Source: CAZDWZ01 sp964509425 (lineage in GTDB: Bacteria > Bdellovibrionota_C > UBA2361 > SZUA-149 > CAZDWZ01). Taken from it: 64,000 nucleotides of DNA. Location: the NCBI GenBank assembly GCA_964509425.1, contig CAZDWZ010000001.1:186001-250000 (forward strand), in the 5' to 3' direction. Within the stretch, counting starts at the first letter, position 1. Every line of letters begins with the position of its first letter. The notes below the pieces were generated by a model, which ran no database searches, was not told where the DNA came from, and was given only the letters and a program-made list of their open reading frames with translations. Both the position numbers and the translations under genes were made by a program. Of this stretch, positions 16,536-25,935 are shown one piece after another.

Positions 16536-17839
16536 CGTTTCAGAAAATCAAGAATAACTCCCGACACCTTCTCGTAGTCCCCGTCAAAATGATGATCTCC
16601 CGGCAACTTCAATGAGCTTACCAGGTCATTCGGAAGTTCAGGGCACAACGAATCTTCCTCGTCTTCGCCGTAAATACAGAGCAATTTTTTGCCTCGGAGC
16701 TTTTCAATTTCGGGACCGGTTTTGAACTGGGTCTCGCCGGAGTCTATCCCGATCCAGTCGCTGAGGTGAATCTCGAAACCTGCATATTTTACCGGATTCA
16801 GAAAGACGGCGGCCTCTACGAACGATTTTAATCGCTCCGGAAGTCGGCTCACGAGAAATGCAAGAACATCAGCACCAAATGAGTAGCCCAGCACCACAAC
16901 TCGGTTCTTCGCCCACTTTCTGCTGTAATGATTGATCGCTTTAGCAAGCGCACCGCTCGCTTCCTCCGGAGTCTTTTCTCTCCAGTAATATCGAAGCGAA
17001 TCGAATCCGAGCACCGACACCCCGTCTTTGTTCAAATATTCACCGAGATCGCGATCTATACCGGCCCATCCGCCGTCACCGGACAACAGAATGACAAAAT
17101 AAGGTTTATGATTTTCGGATGCGGGAAGCTCGATGAGTGGAAGGTCCAAAGCTGCGTCATTGTTTGCGTTTCCGCTTTCACGATTAAATTCCGCAATCGC
17201 AAGCGGCAACGCCGCAGGGAATTCGGACTTGAATCTGGAAAGCGAGGCGACGCCGCAGTTACGGCTAACTTCGAAGCTCCAAGGCGGCCCTGGCTGTCGG
17301 CCGGGCTGATACTCGATTCGCGCAGCAGATACTCTGGTCCAGCGCGGATCAGCATTCGGACAAATCTCTTTGTTGAGTGGAAGCTCGGGGCAGAAATCGA
17401 AGCTATAGGCTCCCCGAAATCCGAACGGAGACTGAGCCGCGATGACATACACGAGACTCCCTCCAACACCAGTGCCCACAAGCAAGGGACGCTGATATTG
17501 CGGAAGCTTTGCCTGATTCTGCAAAACCTGGCCGAGTCTCTCGAACTCACCAGCGAAGAAAAGACATCCATCTTCTTCGGCCTGGACCGTGCGGAGATAA
17601 CTTGAGGCGTCGATTACTGCTGAGACGTAACCGGCGTCTGAGAGGACCTTAACGACTACATCGAGGTTTGTTGCGCCAGCCGCTGCTCCACCGTCGAGAA
17701 CAATAGCGAAGCCTTCAGCGCGATTTTCGGGTCGTAGAATTCGAACCTTGCCGAAGCGCTCCAAGGCGAGCATCTCTTCGCCAAAAGCGATCGAATCAAT
17801 GGGCAGAATCAGGAGAATCAAAAACAGAAGGGAGCGCAC
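16532..17839 (-). CDS. VirJ/AcvB-like periplasmic hydrolase
   Basis: A 435-residue exported protein with a signal peptide (residues 1-20). It has two alpha/beta-hydrolase-like halves: an N-terminal half with a degenerate nucleophile region (GTGVGGSLV, 122-130) and a C-terminal half with SGDGGW (253-258) and the nucleophile elbow GYSFGAD (Ser320). This is the VirJ domain of AcvB/AtvA, which in Agrobacterium and Rhizobium hydrolyses lysyl-phosphatidylglycerol and is encoded with LpiA/MprF. The four-base overlap with mprF supports the same writer-eraser pairing here. Start GTG at 17839. Confidence 0.85.
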   Translation of the reverse strand: MRSLLFLILLILPIDSIAFGEEMLALERFGKVRILRPENRAEGFAIVLDGGAAAGATNLDVVVKVLSDAGYVSAVIDASSYLRTVQAEEDGCLFFAGEFERLGQVLQNQAKLPQYQRPLLVGTGVGGSLVYVIAAQSPFGFRGAYSFDFCPELPLNKEICPNADPRWTRVSAARIEYQPGRQPGPPWSFEVSRNCGVASLSRFKSEFPAALPLAIAEFNRESGNANNDAALDLPLIELPASENHKPYFVILLSGDGGWAGIDRDLGEYLNKDGVSVLGFDSLRYYWREKTPEEASGALAKAINHYSRKWAKNRVVVLGYSFGADVLAFLVSRLPERLKSFVEAAVFLNPVKYAGFEIHLSDWIGIDSGETQFKTGPEIEKLRGKKLLCIYGEDEEDSLCPELPNDLVSSLKLPGDHHFDGDYEKVSGVILDFLKR

Positions 17840-17915
17840 TTCGTTTCCGTCTCCCTAGTTTAGCCCCATGCCGAATGACCTGTGCATATCTTTTCGAGAA
17901 AGAAGCGGTGATCGA

Positions 17916-18344
17916 CTATTGCTTCAAGCTGAGCACAAACTTCGCGACCGCCTTCCGATCGGCCTCCGGCAAATCCGCGCGAGGTACCATCAGAGCGCTT
18001 CCACCGAATTTCGCGGCTCCGCTTGTCACGATGTTGAAAATATCCGTCTCAGTCCCGGTCTTTCCGTCACCGTCCGTGTCGAACTTATAGACCCCTTCGC
18101 TGAATGAGCGAGGCTTTGGATTTAGCGCCGCGGCCGCCGCACCGTCGCCCTTACCTTCAGGGCCATGGCACGAGAAACATGCTCCCGCACCACTATAAAC
18201 TGCCTTCCCCTTCTCCAATTCCGGATCCGCGGCAAATGCCGGAACACCCGCCAGGAGCACTCCGAGAAAGAAGTAGCCGACGACAACGAACTGACATGAG
18301 AGCCGGGTTTGAGTAATAGAGAAATTGTGACTTGAGTTCGCCAT
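17916..18344 (-). CDS. Secreted class I c-type cytochrome
   Basis: A 142-residue protein with a signal peptide (FVVVGYFFLGVLLAGVPAFA) and a mono-heme cytochrome c domain: CFSCH heme attachment followed by GPEGKGDG, and a C-terminal helix DRKAVAKFVLSL. The axial methionine is probably in GGSALMVPR. It would carry electrons in the periplasm. The reading frame allows GTG at 18350; the ATG at 18344 is preferred, without strong support. It is 31 bases downstream of rho on the same strand and 76 bases upstream of the VirJ-like gene. Its electron partners are not in the window. Confidence 0.85.
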   Translation of the reverse strand: MANSSHNFSITQTRLSCQFVVVGYFFLGVLLAGVPAFAADPELEKGKAVYSGAGACFSCHGPEGKGDGAAAAALNPKPRSFSEGVYKFDTDGDGKTGTETDIFNIVTSGAAKFGGSALMVPRADLPEADRKAVAKFVLSLKQ

Positions 18345-18375
18345 AAACACCGTCCGAAAAGTTACGCTCTCGTTA

Positions 18376-19623
18376 TCATCCTTTCATCATGTCCAGGAAC
18401 TCTTTGTTCCCCTTCGAGCCTTTCATCTTATCCTTCAACCATTCCATAGCATCAACGGGGTTGAGCGGGTTAAGAACTTTACGGAGGAGCCAGATCCGTT
18501 GGAGATCTTCATCGCCGATGAGAAGCTCTTCTTTTCTCGTCCCAGACTTGTTTATGTCAACCGCAGGGAAAATTCGACGCTCAACCAGCTTTCGCTCGAG
18601 CGCAAGCTCCATGTTGCCTGTTCCCTTGAACTCTTCGAAGATGACTTCATCCATTCGCGAACCAGTATCAATAAGCGCAGTTCCGATGATGGTGAGACTG
18701 CCGCCCTCTTCGATGTTCCGCGCAGCTCCGAAGAAACGCTTTGGCTTATGGAGAGCGTTTGAATCGACACCACCGCTGAGGATCTTTCCGCTCGGCGGAA
18801 CCACAGAGTTGTAGGCGCGAGCAAGACGAGTGATTGAGTCGAGCAAAATCACGACATCTCGTTTGTGCTCGACCAGGCGCTTTGCCTTTTCGATCACCAT
18901 TTCCGCCACTTGAACGTGCCGGGTTGCCTGTTCGTCAAATGTCGAGGAGATCACCTCGCCTCGAACGTTTCTCGACATGTCCGTTACTTCTTCCGGACGC
19001 TCGTCGATGAGGAGAACGATGAGCACTACTTCTGGGTGATTCGTGGTGATCGCGTTTGCGATCTCCTGCATGAGGATCGTTTTACCGGTTCGTGGAGGAG
19101 CAACAATCAGCGCCCGCTGTCCAAAACCAATAGGCGACATCAGATCGACTATGCGTGTGGAATATTTCTCGGGCTGGGTCTCGAGTTTGATTCGACGATC
19201 TGGATAGAGTGGGGTCAGGTTGTCGAAAAGAATCTTATTCTTTTGCGCTTCGACGCCTTCGAAGTTGATTTCATTTACTTTGAGAAGAGCAAAATATCGC
19301 TCGCCGTCTTTCGGAGGCCTGATCTGTCCGTCCACGGTGTCACCCGTTCGGAGGCTGAACCGACGAATCTGCGCCGGTGAAACATAGATGTCATCCGGAC
19401 CCGGAAGATAATTATAGTCAGGAGCTCGAAGGAATCCGAAACCGTCGGGGAGCGTTTCCAAAACGCCCGAACCGTAAATTTGCCCGTCGGTATCGGCCTG
19501 CGCTTGGAGAATCTCAAATATCAAATCCTGGCGACGCTTGGAGCTCGCGCCCTCGATATTGAAGTCATTCGCAATCTTCGAGAGATCCTGAATGTTCTTT
19601 CTCTTCAATTCACCCAAATTCAT
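18376..19623 (-). CDS. rho: Transcription termination factor Rho
   Basis: A 415-residue Rho hexamer subunit. It has the N-terminal helical domain (LGELKRKNIQDLSKIA), the cold-shock-like primary RNA-binding domain (GSGVLETLPDGFGFLR), and the ATPase core with Walker A VAPPRTGKT, DERPEEVTDM, and Walker B DSITRLARAYN. The Q-loop and R-loop regions (GGVDSNALHKPKRFFGAARN) are intact. The length is close to the E. coli enzyme, without large insertions. A 549-base space without a gene lies upstream. Confidence 0.98.
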   Translation of the reverse strand: MNLGELKRKNIQDLSKIANDFNIEGASSKRRQDLIFEILQAQADTDGQIYGSGVLETLPDGFGFLRAPDYNYLPGPDDIYVSPAQIRRFSLRTGDTVDGQIRPPKDGERYFALLKVNEINFEGVEAQKNKILFDNLTPLYPDRRIKLETQPEKYSTRIVDLMSPIGFGQRALIVAPPRTGKTILMQEIANAITTNHPEVVLIVLLIDERPEEVTDMSRNVRGEVISSTFDEQATRHVQVAEMVIEKAKRLVEHKRDVVILLDSITRLARAYNSVVPPSGKILSGGVDSNALHKPKRFFGAARNIEEGGSLTIIGTALIDTGSRMDEVIFEEFKGTGNMELALERKLVERRIFPAVDINKSGTRKEELLIGDEDLQRIWLLRKVLNPLNPVDAMEWLKDKMKGSKGNKEFLDMMKG

Positions 19624-20172
19624 TTCTCTATACTCCCTGTCTTCCAGTCCTGGACCTTTCTAAAATGCAATCCGAACTCACTAAAATTAACGATAACAAT
19701 GTAAGACTTGTTGAAACCGCATCCGCACCTCTCCTCACCGTACTGAGGAGACTTCCAAACATTTCCCCATTCGGACGGACATCCAAGCACCGAGCTCGCC
19801 GGCTTCTTCGCGATCTCAGTGTTCCGCGGCGCTCGTCGCTATCACGGGTATTGGTGATCAGCGAGAAGTGCCGTAACTTTCGCACGCACTCACCGCCGAG
19901 CCACTCAAAGCTTCCTGGAATTCCGAGCAAGAAGAAGATCCGTTCACCGGAAAAATTCAAAAACTAGAATTTACGGAGAAGGTATTCAACGCGAAGAAAT
20001 TGCCAACGGGTAGTGAGAATGAGTGGAGATGCTACAAACTGGGGTGAGCGGTTACTCCCTCCGAAGAGACTTTCGATGTAACCAAGGAAAGATTACGACA
20101 TCTGGGCCGCAAAAGTCAACGAATTTTACAGCTTCGGGACCGGAGCTCCACTTTTGAGCGGGATCAATCCGC
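19624..20172. other. 549-base space upstream of rho without a recognisable gene
   Basis: No open frame here has coding character. A 7-bp hairpin, CTCCTCA / TGAGGAG at 19731-19750, lies about 110 bases before the rho start on the rho strand. Long leaders upstream of rho are known sites of autogenous control in other bacteria; the space also includes the 3' side of the tsaB transcript. No consensus promoter was seen. Confidence 0.5.
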
Positions 20173-20979
20173 CTATTCCGCCCGAACGATTCCTCTTTCG
20201 ACAAGTGATTTGGCCTGCACCGGTTTGGCGTAGAGCGGCAGTAGTCCCTGCCCTCCTTCAGAAATCTGGAAATGGAGCCGTCGTTCGGCCGCCGACCCGA
20301 TCGCCGATCCATTAATTAGAATTCTGTCTAACTGCTCACCTACTTCACCACCAATCAGCATTCGTGCGCGCCGCTCGAAAGCCATTCCGGAAAGCGCCGC
20401 CAAGCTCGGCGCCGGAGCAGCCGACACGTTCCCTTCACACACGGCACCGCCTCCCCAGTTGATCGCAGCGGCGGCCTCCGCGAGAAACGAATTCTCAGAA
20501 CCAATCGGGAGGATCAGTGCTCCACTTAAAATCTCCAGACCATCCTCGGGACTCGCCGCGAAACGATACAATAGTCCAAAATTCTCCTGCCGATTTGCAG
20601 GAAGGAGGAGGAGTTGCAAGGACTGAACAGGAGGCTTAGCGATCGCAATCGCCAAAAGCGAGCTCACGCCATACACTGGCAACGACGCACCGCCGGGCCC
20701 CGAATAAGCCGAAAAACCGAGGGCGGTCGAAATTCCGTTACGAATTCCAGTGAAGCTCCCCGGTCCGATACCCACCGCGACCGAGTCAATCTGTGAAGGG
20801 AGCACGCCCGCAGCGGCAAGCGCTGAATGCACGAGTGAGAGGAGTATTTCGCCGGAACCCTTGAACGCATCCTTCGATGGATCACGCTCGCTTGCGCGAT
20901 CGGCCGCAAGCTTCCCATCGATGATTACCGCCGCCGAAGACCCTCCAGCGCTCGCATCAATACCGAGGCAGATAGCCAT
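20173..20979 (-). CDS. tsaB: tRNA threonylcarbamoyladenosine biosynthesis protein TsaB
   Basis: A 268-residue ASKHA-fold protein: LGIDASAGGSSAAVII, a dimerisation-helix region with LVHSALAAAGVLPSQIDSVAVG, and the family motif GPGSFTGIRNGISTALGFS. TsaB works with TsaD, TsaE and TsaC to make t6A37 on ANN-reading tRNAs. TsaE is encoded at 40889, but TsaD is not in the window. It is 11 bases after rseP and so the last gene of the rpsB-to-tsaB run. The C-terminal 60 residues are less conserved than usual. Confidence 0.9.
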   Translation of the reverse strand: MAICLGIDASAGGSSAAVIIDGKLAADRASERDPSKDAFKGSGEILLSLVHSALAAAGVLPSQIDSVAVGIGPGSFTGIRNGISTALGFSAYSGPGGASLPVYGVSSLLAIAIAKPPVQSLQLLLLPANRQENFGLLYRFAASPEDGLEILSGALILPIGSENSFLAEAAAAINWGGGAVCEGNVSAAPAPSLAALSGMAFERRARMLIGGEVGEQLDRILINGSAIGSAAERRLHFQISEGGQGLLPLYAKPVQAKSLVERGIVRAE

Positions 20980-20990
20980 GCTGATATTGA

Positions 20991-22262
20991 TTAAGGAGTC
21001 GCGGGTGCTGGCTGCGGGACGGTGCTCGGAGCCGGGGCGGGTGCGTTTTGAGTGCCGTTTGTCGCCTCATGCTGCTTGTGCATCGTATCCCAGTCTGCTT
21101 GCTCGGGCTGAGCCTTCCGCACGACGTCATTCCGAAGTGCAAAAGCCATCAGGCACAGGAGGAAAAGCATTCCTATTTGTTGAGCAACCTCTTTCTTTTT
21201 GATTCCGATAGGTCCGATCAACGCCTCAATAAGGAAGAACAGCAAGTGACCTCCATCGAGGACTGGAATCGGCAGGAGATTTAGCACCGCGAGGCTCACG
21301 CTGATGATTGCCATGAAGTAGAAAAGACTTTCGAAGCCCTTCTCCACTTGTCTTCCAGCTTCCTGGAAAATGAAAATCGGTCCAGCGAGCTCGTTCGGCG
21401 AGACCTGCCCGCGGAACATTCCCCACAGACCCGTGTACGTTTGCTTCGTCATGATGGAGATCCAATCCCAGCCGTAACGAAACGCAGAAAAGCCTGTTAC
21501 CGGAACAATCTCAACGTAGGGAGAGATCCCGAGGAAATACACTTTTTTTGATTCCGGACCAGAACCCACCGTAACGCCTTGCGGAGTCGCCGATAGCTCG
21601 ACCGGTTTCCCTTCGCGTTCCACTTGTAACAAAAGCGTCCGTCCATTCGCGCCATGGATCGTCGTGGCGAGGTCCTTCCACTTTGTAATCGCAACGCCAT
21701 CAATTGATTTTACGAGATCTTTTTCCTTGAGTCCCGCTCTCTCGCCCGGGGAGTTCTTGATGATTTCGCCTAGGACCGGCGTGTCAACTTGCACTCTCTC
21801 GCCGTATTGAAATCCGCAATATGAGGCAACGAAGAATGCAAATACGAAGTTAAAGAGTGGGCCTGCAAACACAATCGCGCTCTTAGCCCAGAAACCTTTC
21901 TCTATGAACCAGCAGCTACGATCGGCAAAAAGCCTACGTGCAGCTTCGCTTTCTCCTTCAATCTGATCTTCAGTCTTGTCCTCCATCCGAACGGCTTCGT
22001 CGGTGGCTTGAGCTCCCGTGATCATATCTGGAATGTCGCCCACCATGCGGACGAATCCACCCAGTGGAATCCAACCGATTTGATAGACCGTGTCACCTTT
22101 CTTGAATTTGACGATCGGCGGTCCAAATCCAACAGCGAACTTCAGAACTCCGACGCCACACATCTTCGCGACGATGAAGTGCCCAAATTCGTGAACAAGC
22201 ACCAACACGCCGATGACGAGGATGAAAACGATCAACTTAAGTAGAAAACCAAGAATGAACAT
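20991..22262 (-). CDS. rseP: RIP (site-2) metalloprotease RseP
   Basis: A 423-residue M50 membrane protease. The zinc site HEFGH is at residues 24-28 in the first helix, and the third ligand is in LPIPVLDGGHLLFF near the C-terminal membrane segment. A single PDZ domain (ILGEIIKNSPGERAGLKEKDLV) sits between, where E. coli RseP has two. It cleaves anti-sigma factors and remnant signal peptides within the membrane. An acidic insert (about residues 82-108, with TEDQIEGESEAARR) follows the first helix region, and a Pro/Ala tail ends the protein. It lies between dxr and tsaB on one strand. Confidence 0.95.
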   Translation of the reverse strand: MFILGFLLKLIVFILVIGVLVLVHEFGHFIVAKMCGVGVLKFAVGFGPPIVKFKKGDTVYQIGWIPLGGFVRMVGDIPDMITGAQATDEAVRMEDKTEDQIEGESEAARRLFADRSCWFIEKGFWAKSAIVFAGPLFNFVFAFFVASYCGFQYGERVQVDTPVLGEIIKNSPGERAGLKEKDLVKSIDGVAITKWKDLATTIHGANGRTLLLQVEREGKPVELSATPQGVTVGSGPESKKVYFLGISPYVEIVPVTGFSAFRYGWDWISIMTKQTYTGLWGMFRGQVSPNELAGPIFIFQEAGRQVEKGFESLFYFMAIISVSLAVLNLLPIPVLDGGHLLFFLIEALIGPIGIKKKEVAQQIGMLFLLCLMAFALRNDVVRKAQPEQADWDTMHKQHEATNGTQNAPAPAPSTVPQPAPATP

Positions 22263-22301
22263 GATGGAAATATTGCTCCGCCAGTTATCAGCCTTCGAGG
22301 A

Positions 22302-23615
22302 TTACTCCACAATTCCCGCGGCAGAGCCCGAGGGAATTTGAGTTTTGCCTCTCTTCGAAACAGAGATTTTGTCCGGTGAATCCAGGAGTTCAGATGCGAA
22401 CTTCCGGCCCCAGGAATCAACTAAGATTATATCAGAAAAGTTCGAGATCCCGGCTGACGCAATCGAACTGTCTTTGTATGCGGCAAGGCTTCTACCCGCA
22501 ATAGGCACGATGTCCGGAAACCGAATCTTTCCGGCAAGAAAGGCGGAAACGGCCACCTCATTCGCTGCGTTAAGGACTGCCCCTGCTCCCGTGCCGAGCT
22601 GCAGCGCTTGATACGCGAGCCCGAGGGCCGGAAATTTTTGCTCATCCGGGTGCAGGAATCGGAGTGAGCGACCCGCGCCCGATGTCCCCCCAAGGTTCAG
22701 TAAGGAATGGCCGCTTCGTACGTTCCGCTCCAGAGAATCCTGTGAGCCGCCCGAGACGGCTTCGGCGAGAAGCTTCATGGCGTAGGCAATTGGCACTTTC
22801 ATGTCGGGCTCGTAGAGTGCAGCGAGCACGGTTCCCTCTTCATATTCGACGAGACCGTGAACGACGGATTCCGGATGGATGAGTACCTCTACTTTTTCAG
22901 GTGGGAGTTGAAAGAGAACGGCGGCTTCGATCACTTCGAGCGCTTTGTTCATCAAAGTTGCGGAGTCGACTGAGATTTTAGCACCCATACTCCATCGCGG
23001 ATGCCGGACCGCCATCTCCGGGGTCACGTCGGCGAGATCTCTTATCGGAGTATTCAAGAACGGCCCGCCGGAAGCAGTGAGCACAATCCGTCGTACCGTC
23101 TCTCTTCGGCCTCTCCGCAGCAGGCATTGATAGATGCTGTTATGTTCCGAGTCGACGGGAACAACTATCGAAGCACTTCGTTCAACATGTCGTCGAAATA
23201 ACTCCTGACCCGCGACGAAACATTCTTTATTCGCAAGCGCCAAGTGTTTTCCACACTCCAAAGCGTAAAGCACCGGCGCGAACGCAGCAAAACCAGAGAT
23301 CCCCACACTGATGATCTGAGCCGACGAAGACACGACCCGACGGATGCCAGCGTCGCCAAAGTCCACTTCAGGCAGATCCGAGCGGCTTAACTTACCCTTC
23401 AGCAGTTCGACAAGCCTGGATGCGCTTTCTTCGTCCTGTAACGAAACGAGCCGCGGACGGAATTCCTCTACCTGCTTCGCTGCGAGCTCGACGTTCCGGC
23501 CAGCAGAGATCGCAATGACACTGAACGTCGCTGGATTCTCCCGTACGACGTCAAACGTCTGGCATCCAATGGATCCAGTCGACCCGAGAATGGAGAGCTC
23601 GATAGGACTGCTCAT
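22302..23615 (-). CDS. dxr: 1-deoxy-D-xylulose 5-phosphate reductoisomerase
   Basis: A 437-residue DXP reductoisomerase, the committed step of the MEP isoprenoid pathway, making 2-C-methylerythritol 4-phosphate with NADPH. The nucleotide motif LGSTGSIGCQTFDVV, the metal and substrate segments ALANKECFVAGQ and VPVDSEHNSIYQCL, and the flexible-loop region (RHPRWSMGAKISVDSATLMNK) are intact. Its start overlaps the cdsA stop (ATGA), so it is translationally coupled. Together with uppS two genes upstream, it supplies undecaprenyl carrier lipid. Confidence 0.97.
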   Translation of the reverse strand: MSSPIELSILGSTGSIGCQTFDVVRENPATFSVIAISAGRNVELAAKQVEEFRPRLVSLQDEESASRLVELLKGKLSRSDLPEVDFGDAGIRRVVSSSAQIISVGISGFAAFAPVLYALECGKHLALANKECFVAGQELFRRHVERSASIVVPVDSEHNSIYQCLLRRGRRETVRRIVLTASGGPFLNTPIRDLADVTPEMAVRHPRWSMGAKISVDSATLMNKALEVIEAAVLFQLPPEKVEVLIHPESVVHGLVEYEEGTVLAALYEPDMKVPIAYAMKLLAEAVSGGSQDSLERNVRSGHSLLNLGGTSGAGRSLRFLHPDEQKFPALGLAYQALQLGTGAGAVLNAANEVAVSAFLAGKIRFPDIVPIAGRSLAAYKDSSIASAGISNFSDIILVDSWGRKFASELLDSPDKISVSKRGKTQIPSGSAAGIVE

Positions 23616-24424
23616 GGGAACAAGCCCCCAAAAAGTAGAAGCGCAGGCGCAGCGAAAAGCAGCCCATCAATTCGATCAAGCACTCCGCCGTGCCCGGGAA
23701 GGATGGTTCCGCTATCTTTGACATCAAAAGTTCGCTTGATGAGTGACTCTGCCAAATCTCCCACGAGAGCGAGAACAGAGACCAGAATGCCCGCGGTGAC
23801 AGAAACAGCTACAGACTGAATTGACCATTCGCTGGTTGAACCGGTGTAGTGGTAAAACAACAGCGAGGCTGCGCAAGCGGAAACAATCCCGCAGATGGCG
23901 CCTGAGACGGTTTTTTTTGGACTGATTCGCGGCGCAAGTTTTTTCCCGCCAATGGCTCGCCCGCCAAAATACGCCCCGGTATCCGCGGAAGCCACGAGCA
24001 ACATGAGACACAGCAGCATACGCGAAGAATACATTCCGGAAATTGCAAAAAGCATCGTTCCGAGAATTCCAACGTAACCAACGCCGAGGAACACATGACT
24101 CAATGCATCCATCGGAAAGCCGGCATGAACTCCGCGTTCAAGTCGGAAGACTTCTCCACCCAGTAACATCATCACAACGACCGCCGCCGCGACTCCAGCA
24201 CCCGCAGAACCTGCGCACCAATACGACACTGGTAACAGAGAAAGAATCAGTGCGTATCGCAGGGACGCGGCGGAGTCGTTCAACCTGCGGAAGGCGCCAA
24301 ACTCATAAGCCGCGATACAATAGAGGACGAGAATGAACGTCTGAACGAAAATCCCACCGGCCTTAAGGAGGAGAAGAGCCAGAACGAGGAGAAGAGCCCC
24401 GGTAATTATCCTCTCGCGAAGCAT
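23612..24424 (-). CDS. cdsA: Phosphatidate cytidylyltransferase
   Basis: A 270-residue polytopic membrane enzyme that makes CDP-diacylglycerol, the precursor of all bacterial phospholipids. The C-terminal signature is complete: SLIKRTFDVKDSGTILPGHG followed by GVLDRIDGL. About seven or eight hydrophobic segments precede it, and VASADTGAYFGGRAIG is also conserved. It overlaps the end of uppS by 19 bases and the start of dxr by four, giving a tightly coupled uppS-cdsA-dxr unit. CDP-DAG also feeds the phosphatidylglycerol used by MprF. Confidence 0.96.
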   Translation of the reverse strand: MLRERIITGALLLVLALLLLKAGGIFVQTFILVLYCIAAYEFGAFRRLNDSAASLRYALILSLLPVSYWCAGSAGAGVAAAVVVMMLLGGEVFRLERGVHAGFPMDALSHVFLGVGYVGILGTMLFAISGMYSSRMLLCLMLLVASADTGAYFGGRAIGGKKLAPRISPKKTVSGAICGIVSACAASLLFYHYTGSTSEWSIQSVAVSVTAGILVSVLALVGDLAESLIKRTFDVKDSGTILPGHGGVLDRIDGLLFAAPALLLFGGLFP

Positions 24425-25230
24425 TGTTCGTCCTCTTCTTCGGATTCGGCTTCAGCCTTGCTCCCGGCTTCTTTTTCATGAGAACGCTCGGGATCACTCG
24501 CCTGGATTTGCTCCGAAGTCATTCCGTAGCGGCGTTCACGGCTGTGATATTCTGCGAGACAACGGCCTAGTGAAGATTCGTCAAAATCCGGCCAATACTC
24601 TGGCATTATGACCAGCTCCGAATACGCGAGCTGCCACAACAGAAAATTGGAGATGCGATATTCGCCGCCTGTGCGAACAAGTAAGTCAGGATCAGGAACT
24701 CCAGCCGTCCAGAGTTTCTCACTGAAAATCTCCTCGGTAATGTCCGTCGGCTTGAGCTTCCCAGCTTTGACATCTGCTGCAAGGCTTCGAGCGGCGCGCA
24801 CAATCTCGTCGCGCGATCCGTAGCTGAGTGCGAGAAAGACGTCGATGCGATCGTTCTCCGCAGTTCGTGCCTCCACCTCTCGAAGAAGCTTTCGAACGGC
24901 GATCGGAAGTCGCCCGACGTCTCCAATAGAACGAAGACGGACGCCGTTCTTCTGCATGTACTTTTCAGCAATTTCTTCCCGGAGTTTTTCTGCGAAAAGA
25001 GACATCAAACCGAGAACTTCAGTTCGCGCACGGCGCCAGTTTTCAGTCGAGAAGCTGAAAAGCGTGAGGTATCGAATTTTGTTATCGAGGCAGCCTTGAA
25101 TGATCCTTCGCACACTTTCCGCGCCGGCCCTATGGCCCTCCAAGCGCTCCTTGCCACGCGTGCGTGCCCAGCGCCCGTTTCCGTCCATGATGACGGCGAC
25201 GTGGCGCGGGGGAATCACACTTCCATGCAT
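24406..25230 (-). CDS. uppS: Undecaprenyl diphosphate synthase (cis-prenyltransferase)
   Basis: A 274-residue cis-prenyltransferase. The N-terminal signature HVAVIMDGNGRWA carries the catalytic Asp, and GHRAGAESVRRII follows; the late motifs DLLVRTGGEYRISNFLLWQ and WPDFDES are present. It condenses isopentenyl diphosphate onto farnesyl diphosphate to build the C55 lipid carrier used for peptidoglycan and for the glycan genes near 60 kb. A hydrophilic tail of about 30 residues, rich in Glu and Ser, extends beyond the usual end. It overlaps frr by 16 bases. Confidence 0.96.
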   Translation of the reverse strand: MHGSVIPPRHVAVIMDGNGRWARTRGKERLEGHRAGAESVRRIIQGCLDNKIRYLTLFSFSTENWRRARTEVLGLMSLFAEKLREEIAEKYMQKNGVRLRSIGDVGRLPIAVRKLLREVEARTAENDRIDVFLALSYGSRDEIVRAARSLAADVKAGKLKPTDITEEIFSEKLWTAGVPDPDLLVRTGGEYRISNFLLWQLAYSELVIMPEYWPDFDESSLGRCLAEYHSRERRYGMTSEQIQASDPERSHEKEAGSKAEAESEEEDEQCFARG

Positions 25231-25772
25231 TCGGCCTCTTTTTGGGCGAGGGCTTTATCAAGTTCCGCAATTGATGAGTCGGTCTGCTTTTGAACTTTCT
25301 CGAGAGATCGAGCGACCTCGTCTTTTGCAATCGTCCCGTCTTTCTCTAGCTTTTTCACCGATTCGTTTGCGTCTCGACGATGGTTCCGAATCGAGACACG
25401 ATACTCTTCGGCAAGCTTGTGCAGATGACGCACGATGTCTTTCCGAGTTTCTTCCGTGAGTGGCGGAACAACGATGCGGATCGTGTTTCCTTCGCGAGAC
25501 GGATTGAACCCGAGACCGGCTGAATGGATCGCCTTTTCGACGGCGACGGCCGCATTCGCGTCGTAAACTTGTATGACGATGAGCCGGGCTTCCGGCGTCG
25601 TCACTTGGCCAAGGTGAGAGAGTGAAGTCTTCGACCCGTAATAGTCGACCATGACGCCTTCAAGGACGGAACCCGAGGCACGACCGGTCCTCACCTTTTG
25701 CAACTCTCGCCTAAACGCGGCGAGGGCGTCCTTGCATTCTTCCTCATGGCTCTTCAGCACATTCGACAGCAT
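25215..25772 (-). CDS. frr: Ribosome recycling factor
   Basis: A 185-residue RRF, exactly the common length when translation starts at the ATG at 25772. The upstream in-frame GTG at 25784 overlaps the GAGG ribosome-binding site, so it is rejected as a start. Conserved segments include RTGRASGSVLEGVMVDYYGS, VTTPEARLIVIQVYD and LTEETRKDIVRHLHKLAEE. With EF-G it splits post-termination ribosomes. It lies in the usual order pyrH-frr-uppS. Confidence 0.97.
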   Translation of the reverse strand: MLSNVLKSHEEECKDALAAFRRELQKVRTGRASGSVLEGVMVDYYGSKTSLSHLGQVTTPEARLIVIQVYDANAAVAVEKAIHSAGLGFNPSREGNTIRIVVPPLTEETRKDIVRHLHKLAEEYRVSIRNHRRDANESVKKLEKDGTIAKDEVARSLEKVQKQTDSSIAELDKALAQKEAECMEV

Positions 25773-25935
25773 AGATTTCCTCACAATAGGTGATCGGAAG
25801 TTACTCCCTCCACAGAGCTCTGCGGTAGGTTCCTCCTTCGACCCTGATCTTCTACGACCCTAAGACCCAATCACTCCAGGCTAACGCTCGTTCAAGCGAA
25901 AGCCAACGAGAAGCCTCGTCCGACGTGTGGCTACC

